64,000 nt of DNA. Source: Streptomyces sp. ATexAB-D23 (GTDB lineage: Bacteria > Actinomycetota > Actinomycetes > Streptomycetales > Streptomycetaceae). The stretch is taken from assembly GCF_000373645.1 (NCBI RefSeq), contig NZ_KB892013.1, positions 62,001 through 126,000 of the forward strand, in the 5' to 3' direction. A program made the position numbers and the translations under genes. Of this stretch, positions 1-8,215 are shown piece by piece (position 1 is the stretch's first letter; each line of letters starts with the position of its first letter). The notes below the pieces were generated by a model, which saw only the letters and a program-made list of their open reading frames with translations, was not told the origin of the DNA and did not search any database.

Positions 1-523
1 CGTTGGCCGGGCCCAGCGCGGCGACGTACACGGGAATCGTGTCGCGCACCGGGTGGTTCAGCAGCTTCAGCGGCTTGCCGAGGGTGCCGCCCTTCTCGGG
101 CGGCAGGGGCAGGTCGGTGATCCCGTGGTGCTCGATCACCTCGCGCCGCCAGATCCGCCGGGACAGCTCGATGACCTCGCGGGTGCGGCCGAGCGGGCGG
201 TCGTAGCGGCGGCCGTGCCAGCCCTCGACCACCTGGGGCCCGGACGCGCCGACCCCGAGGAGGGCCTGGCCACCGCTGACCGCGTCCAGGCCGGCGGCGG
301 TCTGGGCGATCAGGGCGGGGGTGCGGGAGTAGACGTTGACGATGGCCGAGCCGATCCGCATCCGGTCGGTCCTCGCGGCCAGATATCCCATGACCGTAGG
401 GGAGTCGAAGCCGTACGCCTCCGCCACCCAGACGGCATCGAGTCCCGCCGACTCCAGGGCGGCGGCCCGGTCGGCGGCGGCACGCGGATCGCCGGCATAC
501 GTCAGGGGTGAGGACAGTTCCAT
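1..523 (-). CDS. LLM-class F420-dependent oxidoreductase, 3' part outside the window
   Basis: The reading frame opens at an ATG at 523, behind a GAGAGG ribosome site, and runs off the left edge after 174 codons. The visible part has the luciferase-like monooxygenase layout: an N-terminal strand-helix unit ending DAVWVAEAYGFDS, then TDRMRIGSAIVNVYSRTPA, then the LGVGASGPQVVEGWHG segment seen in F420-dependent members. Family knowledge suggests a reduced-F420 or FMN flavin-type oxidation or reduction; the substrate cannot be read. It is divergent from a TetR gene and shares with it a 260-bp control region holding two matching operator-like palindromes, so joint regulation is likely. Confidence 0.85.
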   Translation of the reverse strand, partial: MELSSPLTYAGDPRAAADRAAALESAGLDAVWVAEAYGFDSPTVMGYLAARTDRMRIGSAIVNVYSRTPALIAQTAAGLDAVSGGQALLGVGASGPQVVEGWHGRRYDRPLGRTREVIELSRRIWRREVIEHHGITDLPLPPEKGGTLGKPLKLLNHPVRDTIPVYVAALGPAN

Positions 524-575
524 GGATTCCTCTCTCGGCGCGCTCAGGGCCCGCCTCAGCCCGGCCGGGATCTAC

Positions 576-589
576 TGAGCGTTCGCTAA
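576..589. promoter_or_regulatory. Operator-like palindrome 1 (TGAGCG-TT-CGCTAA)
   Basis: This imperfect 14-bp palindrome lies 53 bp upstream of the oxidoreductase start. It shares the pattern TGA(G/T)CG-NN-CGCTAA with a second copy at 698-711. Two matching copies between divergent genes, one of them a TetR regulator, suggest autoregulation plus control of the oxidoreductase. The binding protein is inferred. Confidence 0.55.
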
Positions 590-697
590 GAACGTAGAAG
601 TGCGGAGTCGGGTGGTCAACTCCCCGTACGTCACCAGTTTTTACGGGCATCTACCGGCAAGGCGCGCGCAGGCGGTACGCTGACCGCCGAAGTTTCC

Positions 698-711
698 TGA
701 TCGATCGCTAA
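698..711. promoter_or_regulatory. Operator-like palindrome 2 (TGATCG-AT-CGCTAA)
   Basis: This is the second copy of the 14-bp pattern also found at 576-589. It sits 75 bp upstream of the TetR gene start, where it would overlap or flank that gene's promoter. Confidence 0.55.
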
Positions 712-785
712 GTAACAGGAATGAGGCACCCGCGACGCACGGGCCGCACGAGGCCGCCGGTCGCCGCCCGTCCCGAGGAGAGCAG

Positions 786-1427
786 TTGAGCACCGAGACC
801 AGCCAGGACATCGCGGCACCGGCGGAGCACTGGCGCTCCTACCGCCCGCTCGACCTGCACCCGATCCTGTTGCACGCCATGGAGGCGTTCAACGAGCACG
901 GCTACCACGGGACCTCGGTCCGGGACATCGCGGGCCGGGTGGGTGTCACCGTGCCCGCGCTCTACTACCACTACGCGAACAAGCAGGCCCTGCTGGCCAC
1001 CTTGCTGGAGACCTCCATCAAGGACGTCCTGGACCGGTGCCGGGCGGCGGCGGCCGAGGCCGGGGACGATCCGCTGGCGCGGTTCGGCGGCATGGTCGAG
1101 TCGATCGTGCTCTCCATGGCCCACCGCCGCCAACTGGCCTTCCTGGACACGGAGATCCGGAGCCTGGAGCCGGAGAACCGGGCACGTTACGTCGCGCTGC
1201 GCGACTACCTCGAACACATGCTTCTGGACACCGTGGAGGCGGGGCGCGCCCGGGGGGTGTTCGCCACGCCGATCCCCGCCGACGCGGTGCGCGCGGTGCT
1301 CATCATGTGCCAGGGGGTCGCCAACTGGTTCCGCGCGGACGGCCCGCTCACCGCCGAGCAGGTCGCGGAACGGCACGTCCTGCTGAGCCTCGGCACCGTG
1401 GGCCACCCCCCGGCGCCGGCGTCCTGA
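786..1427 (+). CDS. TetR family transcriptional regulator
   Basis: A 213-residue protein, the usual TetR length. The N-terminal helix-turn-helix spans about residues 25-72, with the signature TSVRDIAGRVGVTVPALYYHY and the following NKQALL; the remainder is an alpha-helical ligand domain. The start is a TTG at 786, chosen because a strong GAGGAG site lies just upstream. It is followed 59 bp later by the DUF4334 gene and the alcohol dehydrogenase, so the three may be co-transcribed. The palindromes at 576-589 and 698-711 are its most likely targets. The effector is unknown; a lipid or aldehyde would fit the oxidoreductase neighbours, but that is inference. Confidence 0.88.
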   Translation: MSTETSQDIAAPAEHWRSYRPLDLHPILLHAMEAFNEHGYHGTSVRDIAGRVGVTVPALYYHYANKQALLATLLETSIKDVLDRCRAAAAEAGDDPLARFGGMVESIVLSMAHRRQLAFLDTEIRSLEPENRARYVALRDYLEHMLLDTVEAGRARGVFATPIPADAVRAVLIMCQGVANWFRADGPLTAEQVAERHVLLSLGTVGHPPAPAS

Positions 1428-1486
1428 CCGATCCCCCGCTCCCTCGGCCCGCTCCGACGTGGCCGTACCGACGAGAGGACTCCCCC

Positions 1487-1987
1487 ATGAACGTGCTCGA
1501 CGCCCGCGCCCGGTTCCAGGAGCTTCGGGAGCAGGACGGCCCGGTCGATCCGCTCGAACTCGACGCCGTCTGGGCCGTGCTGGACACCGTACGCCCGCAG
1601 GACATACTCGGCGCGTGGAAGGGCGGCGAGTTCCGCACCGGCCACCCGCTCGAAGGCATGCTGGCCAAGGCCGGCTGGTACGGCAAGACGTTCGCCTCGG
1701 TGCACGACGCCAAGCCGCTGATCTGCCGTGACGAGTCGGGCGCGCTGTACTCCAACCTGGAGCTGGGCCAGGGCGAGGCCAGCCTCTGGACGGTCGAGTT
1801 CCGCGGCGAGGCGACGGCCACCATGGTCTACGACGGCAGGCCGGTCCTCGACCACTTCAAGCGGGTGGACGGAGTCACGCTGATGGGGATCATGAACGCC
1901 AAGGGGGTGCCCGCCGACGGCCCCTTCTACTACTTCTTCCTGGAACGGGCCCCCGAGGCGGCGCCCGCCGCCGGAGAGGACGCGTGA
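1487..1987 (+). CDS. DUF4334 / GXWXG domain protein
   Basis: A 166-residue protein of unknown biochemical role. The GXWXG motif that names its N-terminal domain is at residues 42-46 (GAWKG). The C-terminal half carries the DUF4334 pattern, including YSNLELGQGEASLW and the aromatic FYYFFLE ending. No signal peptide is visible. Members often lie beside oxidoreductases and are thought to have a small-ligand-binding barrel fold, but no reaction is established. The ATG follows ACGAGAGGA at good spacing. Its stop overlaps the start of the alcohol dehydrogenase (GTGA), which implies translational coupling and a shared process. Confidence 0.85.
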   Translation: MNVLDARARFQELREQDGPVDPLELDAVWAVLDTVRPQDILGAWKGGEFRTGHPLEGMLAKAGWYGKTFASVHDAKPLICRDESGALYSNLELGQGEASLWTVEFRGEATATMVYDGRPVLDHFKRVDGVTLMGIMNAKGVPADGPFYYFFLERAPEAAPAAGEDA

Positions 1988-3072
1988 GGCGCGTCCGCGC
2001 GGCGGTCACCGACGCCCCCGGCGCCCCGTTCACCGTCCGGGACGCGGACCTCGAAGACCCCCGCCCGCACGAGGTGCTGGTGCGGATGACCGCGGCGGGC
2101 CTGTGCCACACCGACCTCGCGATGGCGGGCACCTGGCCGCCCCGCCTCACGCCGATGGTCTTCGGCCACGAGGGCGCCGGCCGGGTCGAGGCGGTGGGTG
2201 CGCGGGTGACCGGACTCTCGGCGGGCGACCACGTCTGTCTGACGTTCGCCAGCTGCGGGGCCTGCGAACAGTGCGCGGCGGACCACCCGGCCTACTGCCT
2301 CGCCGCGCGGACCCTGAACCTCTCCGGGGGCCGCGACGACGCCACCTCGCCCCTGTCCATGGACGGCGCGCCGCTGTACGCCGGCTTCTTCGGCCAGTCC
2401 AGCTTCGCCACGTACGCCGTCGTCCACGAGCGCGGTGCGGTCAAGGTGCCCTCCGGCCTTCCGCCCTCGGTCGCGGCCCCGCTGGGGTGCGGTGGCCAGA
2501 CGGGCGCCGGGACGGTGCTCAACCGGCTGCGGCCGGAGCCCGGCTCCTCGCTGGTCGTCCTGGGCGCCGGCGGGGTCGGCCTGAGCGCGCTGATGGCCGC
2601 CGTCGCCGTGGGCTGCGATCCGGTGGTGGCGGTCGATCCGGTCGCCTCCCGCCGGGAGCTGGCGCTCTCGCTCGGCGCGGCGGCGGCGCTGGCCCCCGGG
2701 GGCGGCCTGGCGGCGGCGCTGCGCGAACTGACCGGGGGCGGCGCGCATCACGTCGTGGAGACGACCGGCCGCCCGGAGACGGTCCGCCGGGCGGTCGGCG
2801 CGCTGCGCCCGCGCGGCGCGCTCGCCCTGCTCGGCCTCGGCGGCGAGGTGACGTTCGACGTGATGGGGCTGCTCGCCAAGGGGGTCAGGGTGCACGGGGT
2901 CGTCGAGGGCGACTCCGACCCCGGACGCTTCATCCCGGAGCTGATCGCCCTGCACGGGCGCGGTCTCTTCCCGCTCGACCGGCTGGTCACCACGTTCCCG
3001 TTCGAGGAGATCGGCAGGGCGGTGGCCGCCATGCGGGACGGCAGCGTGGTCAAACCGGTCCTCACCTTCTGA
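1984..3072 (+). CDS. Zinc-dependent MDR alcohol dehydrogenase
   Basis: A 362-residue medium-chain dehydrogenase/reductase. The catalytic zinc ligands are Cys41 (GLCHTD), His62 (GHEGAG) and Cys169. The structural zinc site is complete, with Cys91, Cys94, Cys97 and Cys105. The NAD(P)-binding motif GAGGVG is at 194-199. The overall pattern is closest to class III or aryl-alcohol dehydrogenases, which interconvert primary or benzylic alcohols and aldehydes. The GTG start overlaps the preceding stop by four bases, so it is coupled to the DUF4334 gene. Substrate specificity cannot be read from the sequence; an aldehyde-metabolising unit with the upstream F420 enzyme is plausible. Confidence 0.9.
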   Translation: MRRVRAAVTDAPGAPFTVRDADLEDPRPHEVLVRMTAAGLCHTDLAMAGTWPPRLTPMVFGHEGAGRVEAVGARVTGLSAGDHVCLTFASCGACEQCAADHPAYCLAARTLNLSGGRDDATSPLSMDGAPLYAGFFGQSSFATYAVVHERGAVKVPSGLPPSVAAPLGCGGQTGAGTVLNRLRPEPGSSLVVLGAGGVGLSALMAAVAVGCDPVVAVDPVASRRELALSLGAAAALAPGGGLAAALRELTGGGAHHVVETTGRPETVRRAVGALRPRGALALLGLGGEVTFDVMGLLAKGVRVHGVVEGDSDPGRFIPELIALHGRGLFPLDRLVTTFPFEEIGRAVAAMRDGSVVKPVLTF

Positions 3073-3156
3073 ACGGCGGCGTGGGTGAGCCGGCGCCCAC
3101 CGTCCGGGGCGTCACGGCGGGCCGGCCCTCTGACCCTGTGTGATTGACTGATCCGC

Positions 3157-4353
3157 ATGGTCCCAGCCCCCCGCTCCGCCCGCCGGGCCGCGACCGGCGA
3201 CCGGGCGACGGCGACCCGCCCCCGCAACCGCAGGCAGCTGATCGTCGAGGCGGCCGGGCGCGTCTTCAGCGAGCGCGGCTACCACACGGCGTCCATGGAG
3301 GAGGTGGCCTCCGCGGTGGGGATCACCGCCGCCGCCCTGTACCGGCACTTCCCGAACAAGTACGCCCTGTTCGCCGAGTGCGCCGACGTCATGGTGGACG
3401 GGCTGGTCGCCGCACTGGACGAGGTGCCGCCCGGGGCGGCCCTGACCGACGTACTGCTGCCGCTCGCCCGGATCACCGTCGCACATCGCGCGTCGGGCGG
3501 GGTGTACCGCTGGGAGGCCCGCTACCTCAGCCGCGAGGACCGGCGGCGTCTCGCGGCGAAGTTCGGCCGCCTGGTCGAGCGGGTGGACGAGGCGGTACGG
3601 CGCGAGCACCCGCTGCCCGACGACCGCCTGCGGGCCTTGGCCGCCCTCGGTGCGATCGCCTCGATCACCATGCATCACACCTCCATCGCGCAGCGCCGGG
3701 CCGAGGACCTGCTGCTGGCGTCGGCGCTGGACGTGGCCTCCTGCGATCCCTCGGCGGGCCGGCCCGCCGCGCGCCCGGTCGAACTGCCCGTGCAGCCGGT
3801 GCCGCGCACCCGGCGCGCGCAGATCCTCGCGGCGTCCGTGCCACTGTTCGCCCGGGACGGCTTCGCCAGCGTCACGAACGGGCAGATCGCGCAGGCGGTG
3901 GGGCTGACCCCGTCCGCGCTCTACCGCCATTACCCCGGCAAGATCGACATCCTGGCGGCGGCGTGCCTCCAGGCGGCGGGGCTGCTGGCCCAGGGCGTGG
4001 AGCAGAGTCTGCGGGGGGTGGCGGGCCCGCACGAGGCCATCGTCGCGCTGGCGGCGACGTACGTGGCCTACAGCTTCGAGCACACCGAGCTCAACAGCGT
4101 CGCCGAGGCGGAGGTGGCCGGCCTTCCGGCTGATCTGCGGCGGCCCCTGGTCCTCGCCCAGCGCGAGCACATCGCCGTCTGGGAGCAGCAGTTGCGCCTG
4201 GCCCGCCCGGAGCTGGATCCGCGCCAGGCCAGGGTGCTGGTGCACGCGGGGTTCGGGGTGGCGGTCGAGGCGGGACGCGGACTGCGATGGCGGGACAGTC
4301 ACGGTCACCGCCAGGCCGTGACCGCGCTGGTCGTGAGCGCGCTGGGTCTTTGA
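3157..4353 (+). CDS. Double TetR-domain transcriptional regulator (Mce3R-like architecture)
   Basis: At 398 residues this is about twice the usual TetR length. It contains two complete TetR N-terminal DNA-binding domains. The first is near residues 25-72 (TASMEEVASAVGITAAALYRHF, then PNKYALF). The second is near 215-265 (SVTNGQIAQAVGLTPSALYRHY, then PGKIDIL). Each is followed by its own helical ligand domain. Mycobacterial Mce3R is the best-known regulator of this design and controls lipid and steroid genes; one chain may read a non-palindromic operator. The ATG at 3157 lacks a clear ribosome site, so the start is provisional. The gene converges on the rubber oxygenase gene across a terminator hairpin. 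Confidence 0.88.
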   Translation: MVPAPRSARRAATGDRATATRPRNRRQLIVEAAGRVFSERGYHTASMEEVASAVGITAAALYRHFPNKYALFAECADVMVDGLVAALDEVPPGAALTDVLLPLARITVAHRASGGVYRWEARYLSREDRRRLAAKFGRLVERVDEAVRREHPLPDDRLRALAALGAIASITMHHTSIAQRRAEDLLLASALDVASCDPSAGRPAARPVELPVQPVPRTRRAQILAASVPLFARDGFASVTNGQIAQAVGLTPSALYRHYPGKIDILAAACLQAAGLLAQGVEQSLRGVAGPHEAIVALAATYVAYSFEHTELNSVAEAEVAGLPADLRRPLVLAQREHIAVWEQQLRLARPELDPRQARVLVHAGFGVAVEAGRGLRWRDSHGHRQAVTALVVSALGL

Positions 4354-4385
4354 ACGGCCCTTCCCCCCACGGTGGTTCCGGACCT

Positions 4386-4413
4386 CTCCGCGCCCCGCGC
4401 CCGGGGCGCGGAG
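4386..4413. terminator. Bidirectional terminator hairpin
   Basis: A perfect 12-bp GC stem (4386-4397 with 4402-4413) and a 4-base loop lie between the convergent double-TetR and rubber oxygenase genes. Confidence 0.7.
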
Positions 4414-4425
4414 GGGCCGGTACGC

Positions 4426-5625
4426 TCAGGCCGCCCTGTTCCCGGTGGGGATGGTGATGGGCGTGGTGGTCCCGGAGGAGCCCTTGTTGAGGAAGAGCAT
4501 CGCGAGACCGCGGACCATCTGGTCGACCGCGTAGAACGTTCCCGGCATGATGGGCGAGAGCCCCTCGCGGAACAGGATGTACGCGGGCCACGCGGTGCGG
4601 ACCAGCGCCGCCGCCACGTAGTCGCGCTTCAGGCCGAGCCAGTCGCCGACGTCGTCGCTCAGGACGTAGCGCACGAACTCGTTGAGGAACCCCCGGGTGA
4701 CGCCGAGGTCGATCTGCGCGGTCAGGCCCAGCAGTTCCCTGGCCAGATCGATGCCCTCGGTCGTCGGGGTGAGGATCGGGGTGAGTACCTGCGCCGACTG
4801 CGCCTCCGCCTCCGCCCAGGTCTGCGGGATGTACTCGTCCGGCACGCCGAGCAGGTGGATGGCGACCTGCCAGGAGTGCAGGAAGGCGTCCTGGTCCGCC
4901 GCCGGGAAGGGCACCTTCCAGTCGAGCAGCTTGCGGTGCACGTAGGTGCCCAGGCTGTGGAAGGTGACCAGGATGTCGGCGGCGCTGATCGGGATGGACT
5001 CGTCGGCGACGGCCCGCCAGTGCGGCGACTGCGGCAGCAGGTGGCGCACCGCCGCGTGCACCACGCGGGTCTTGTTGGCGGTGACGACGAACTGCCCCTG
5101 CGGCCGGAAGGCCCCCAGCTGGGACAGGTCGTAGCCGAAGGTGAACGTCTTGGCCGCCCGGTCCTGCATGTCGGCGCCGCCCGCGGACCAGTAGACGCTC
5201 CTGGCCTCGCGGGGGATGACGGTGCTCATGATCCCGCTGCCGAGGCCGTACAGCATGAACAGGTACGTGTCCTTGCGGCGGTTGAAGTCGGCGGCGCGGT
5301 CCAGCTTGGCCTGGTCGGCCCAGGAGGGCAACCGGTTGACCTGCTGGAGGTAGGCGCTGAACTCGGCCGGCAGCCCCGTGGGCAGCGGGTCGTTGTTGTT
5401 CACCCACGACGCCCACGCGGTGTTGATGGCGGGTACCTGGCCGTTCTCCAGCATCGACACCATCAGCGGGTCCGCCGTGTCGTCCCAGATCCACTGCGGG
5501 CCGGTCCCGGCGTCGACGGCGGTCACCGGGCCCGCGGACGCCCACGCCTGGGCCGGGACCGCCACACCCGCGATGCCGAGTGCGGCACCGAGCGTCAGGA
5601 GCTTTCGCCTGCTGAGATTTTCCAT
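4426..5625 (-). CDS. lcp: Latex-clearing protein, secreted haem rubber oxygenase
   Basis: A 399-residue protein, matching the roughly 400 residues of Streptomyces Lcp. It starts with a Tat-type signal (SRRKLLTLGAALGIAG, cleavage near AWA at about 29). The Lcp haem and catalytic residues are present in the right order and spacing: Arg156, Thr160, His190 (axial haem ligand), Arg194 and His195. These correspond to Arg164, Thr168, His198, Arg202 and His203 of strain K30 Lcp. The 34-residue gap from Arg to His is identical. Lcp cleaves poly(cis-1,4-isoprene) outside the cell into aldehyde- and ketone-ended oligo-isoprenoids. The gene faces an oxidoreductase and double-TetR cluster that could process or sense such aldehydes; that link is inference. 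Confidence 0.88.
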   Translation of the reverse strand: MENLSRRKLLTLGAALGIAGVAVPAQAWASAGPVTAVDAGTGPQWIWDDTADPLMVSMLENGQVPAINTAWASWVNNNDPLPTGLPAEFSAYLQQVNRLPSWADQAKLDRAADFNRRKDTYLFMLYGLGSGIMSTVIPREARSVYWSAGGADMQDRAAKTFTFGYDLSQLGAFRPQGQFVVTANKTRVVHAAVRHLLPQSPHWRAVADESIPISAADILVTFHSLGTYVHRKLLDWKVPFPAADQDAFLHSWQVAIHLLGVPDEYIPQTWAEAEAQSAQVLTPILTPTTEGIDLARELLGLTAQIDLGVTRGFLNEFVRYVLSDDVGDWLGLKRDYVAAALVRTAWPAYILFREGLSPIMPGTFYAVDQMVRGLAMLFLNKGSSGTTTPITIPTGNRAA

Positions 5626-5837
5626 TGACTTACCTGCTTCCGTGAGGGACCAGACAGTTCCAGGCGCCTTCTCAGACTTGCTGATTGCGCGACCGACGCG
5701 CTGTGGATCTTGTCACGCAGATGTGATTTCTGATTAACATAGCGAGGTGCGTTGCCCTCGGCAATGGTGGTGACCGAGGGCGTGTGGACGAGGCATCATG
5801 GAGGATGCCCGCACGCTTCCTGGAACGAGGACGCCGC

Positions 5838-6878
5838 ATGGACACCGACACCGGACACCGTGGCCCGCGCGTGACGTCCGTACTGCGGGGCCTTCGCGCA
5901 CCTGGAATCGCCCCCTGGGCCCATCTGTACGAGCCGCCGGCGCCGTCCCTGCCGGGTGCGCCGCGCGCCGTGTTCCTGGGTGTGTCGACGCTTCTGCTGG
6001 ACGACGGCGAAACCGCGATCCTCACGGACGGGTTCTTCAGCCGCCCCGGCCTCCTGCGGATGCGGTTCGGCCGGCTGCGCCCCGATCCCGCACGCGTCGC
6101 GGCAGGTCTGCGCAGGGGCGGGATCGACCGGCTCGACGCCGTGTTCGTGGTCCACTCGCACTACGACCACGCCCTGGACTCGCCCCAGGTGGCCGCCGCC
6201 ACGGGCGCCCGGCTCATCGGCTCCCCGTCCACCCGCAACATCGCCCGGGGCCAGGGCTTTCCCGACGACCGGTTCCAACTCGCGGCCACCGGCGAGCCGT
6301 TCGCGGTCGGCGCCTTCACGCTGACCGCCCTGCCCGCCCGGCACAGTCCGGGCGACCTGGCCCCCGGACGGATCGACCGGCCGCTACGGCCCCCGGCCCG
6401 GGCCACCGACTACAGGACCGGCGACTGCTACACCCTCCACGTGAGCCACGGCGCGCGTGAACTCCTGATCCACGCCAGCGCCCACACCCTCCCCGGCGCC
6501 CTCGACGGCCACCGCGCCGAGACCGTCTACCTGGGGATCGGCGCGCTCGGCCATCAGAGCGAGGCGTTCCGGGAGGAGTACTGGCACCGCCTGGTCACCG
6601 GGACGGGCGCCCGGCGCGTCGTCCCCATCCACTGGGACGACTTCTTCCGCCCGCTCGACCGGCCCCTTCGCCCGTTCCGCGCGTTCCTCGACGACTTCCC
6701 GGCCACCATGGACTTCCTGACCCGCGCGGCGGACCGTACGGGCGTCCGTCTGGCCCTGCCCACGCTGGGCGTGCGGACCGACCCCTGGCCGGCGGACGCC
6801 GCGCCGGACACCGTCAGCAGAGCAGGGCGGCACGCAGGTCGAGCCGGTGATCGAGACGGGACAGGTCGCGTCCGGTGA
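5838..6878 (+). CDS. Metallo-beta-lactamase-fold hydrolase
   Basis: A 346-residue MBL-fold protein. The metal-binding motif HSHYDH is near residue 105; further histidines follow in PARHSPGD, in ELLIHAS and in the late VVPIHWDDF segment, as in the family. No signal peptide is evident. The start is taken at ATG 5838, behind ACGAGGACG; an upstream in-frame GTG at 5784 has no ribosome site. The family covers lactonases, phosphodiesterases and others, and nothing here fixes the substrate. Its last 65 bp overlap the 3' end of the convergent PucR gene, an unusually deep tail-to-tail overlap. Confidence 0.85.
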   Translation: MDTDTGHRGPRVTSVLRGLRAPGIAPWAHLYEPPAPSLPGAPRAVFLGVSTLLLDDGETAILTDGFFSRPGLLRMRFGRLRPDPARVAAGLRRGGIDRLDAVFVVHSHYDHALDSPQVAAATGARLIGSPSTRNIARGQGFPDDRFQLAATGEPFAVGAFTLTALPARHSPGDLAPGRIDRPLRPPARATDYRTGDCYTLHVSHGARELLIHASAHTLPGALDGHRAETVYLGIGALGHQSEAFREEYWHRLVTGTGARRVVPIHWDDFFRPLDRPLRPFRAFLDDFPATMDFLTRAADRTGVRLALPTLGVRTDPWPADAAPDTVSRAGRHAGRAGDRDGTGRVR

Positions 6879-7923
6879 GGATCTCGATGCGCCGGACACG
6901 GTAGTGGACCGTGTTGACGTGCACGTGCAGGGCCTGGGCCGTCCTCGCCCAGGAGCAGTCGTGCGCGAGGAAGAGCTCCAGGGTCTCCAGGAGCACGCCG
7001 CCCGGTTTCGCCCCGGCCTTCAGCAGCGGACCGAGGACCGTCTCGCGGTAGACGCTCCGCACCTCGGCGGGGACCCCGGCCAGCAGCAGAGCCACTCCTC
7101 CGGATGCGCGCGGACCGGTGACCGCAGGGGGCGTCGCGGCAGCGGCGTGCGCTGCCGCGAGGGAGTAACGAGCCTGCTTCAGCGCGGCGTTCAGCTCGGC
7201 GGGCGTGGCGACCGCTGCGCTCAGACCGATCCGCCAGACGCTCTCCGGGCAGCAGCTCCGGATCAGCGGCCACACCTCGCGCAGCCGCTCCGCCACGGCG
7301 CCCGCCGCGCATTCCTGGTGCGCGAGGACCGCTGTCGCCTCGCCGTCGACACCCCGGGCGGCGGCGAAGACGACGGACGGCACATGGCCCAGGGCTTCGG
7401 TGAGCGCGGCGGTTCCGTCCTCTCCCCTGCCCCCGCGCGTCTCCGGCGCGGCGGTGACCACGGTGTACGCGGCCCGGCCGGCCAGTCCGCAGGACTCCAG
7501 CGCGGCGCCCAGCCGGCCGGGGTCGGCACGCGGTGCGCCAACGGCTTCCAGAAGGCGGGCGGCCACGGACGTACGGGCCGCCAGGTCACGGTCCACGCGG
7601 CGGCGGTACCGGCCGAGGAGTCCGGATATCTCCTCCAGATCCCCTGACGGCACCCGGCTCCCCTCGGGAAGGTGCAGGTACCAGGCATCGAAGACCGCGC
7701 CCCCGGACCCGACCCGCACGGTCGTGCCCCGCCCCTCGCGCAGGATCTCCACGGCCCGCCGGGCGGGCAGCGGATCCGCGCCCCCGGTGCGGGCGACGGT
7801 CCGGCCGCTGCCGGTGAGCAGATGGCAGTCGGGCGCCCCGAGGCGGGCGAAGGCGCGGTCGAGCAGTTCGCCCGCCGCCGCGCCGCTCTCCAACGCCCGG
7901 TCGAGGTCCTGGCGGACGTGCAT
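6814..7923 (-). CDS. PucR family transcriptional regulator
   Basis: A 369-residue regulator. The C-terminal PucR-type helix-turn-helix is clear (TAQALHVHVNTVHYRVRRIE, then ILTGRDLSRL), preceded by a GGDEF-like middle domain (LIRSCCPESVWRIGLSAAV, then ALKQARYSLAAA). The N-terminal part, about residues 1-130, is a putative sensory region. The frame stays open far upstream, but the ATG at 7923 has an excellent AAGGAG site and the sequence before it includes a tandem repeat, so this start was chosen. It is divergent from the lipoprotein and I36-inhibitor pair and may control them. The effector is unknown. Confidence 0.88.
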   Translation of the reverse strand: MHVRQDLDRALESGAAAGELLDRAFARLGAPDCHLLTGSGRTVARTGGADPLPARRAVEILREGRGTTVRVGSGGAVFDAWYLHLPEGSRVPSGDLEEISGLLGRYRRRVDRDLAARTSVAARLLEAVGAPRADPGRLGAALESCGLAGRAAYTVVTAAPETRGGRGEDGTAALTEALGHVPSVVFAAARGVDGEATAVLAHQECAAGAVAERLREVWPLIRSCCPESVWRIGLSAAVATPAELNAALKQARYSLAAAHAAAATPPAVTGPRASGGVALLLAGVPAEVRSVYRETVLGPLLKAGAKPGGVLLETLELFLAHDCSWARTAQALHVHVNTVHYRVRRIEILTGRDLSRLDHRLDLRAALLC

Positions 7924-8091
7924 ACGAGACTCCTTGCGCGCACACGGGACGGAACCCGCCCTCGCATTCACGAGGCGAATACGAGTCATCGCATCGTAGA
8001 TGCACAGCCGACGACGTAAAACAGCTCTTGGCTGATCCACCAGAGGCCCGGGGCGGACGTCTTGGTAGGGGTGCACGGGGACGCCGTCGGA

Positions 8092-8135
8092 GTACGGGCC
8101 TGCCGCAACGTTTGTACGGGCCTGCCGCAACGTTT
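8092..8135. repeat. Perfect 22-bp tandem duplication in a promoter region
   Basis: Two identical, directly adjacent 22-bp units (8092-8113 and 8114-8135), each beginning GTACGGGCC and ending CAACGTTT, lie between the PucR gene and the divergent lipoprotein gene. They could be two operator copies or a recent duplication. Confidence 0.8.
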
Positions 8136-8215
8136 CCCCGGGTGAAATCCGCACCCACACGGGTGAGTTCCCGCCCCGGCCCCTGTTGCGGTGAGGCCCG
8201 CGGCCACTAGACACC

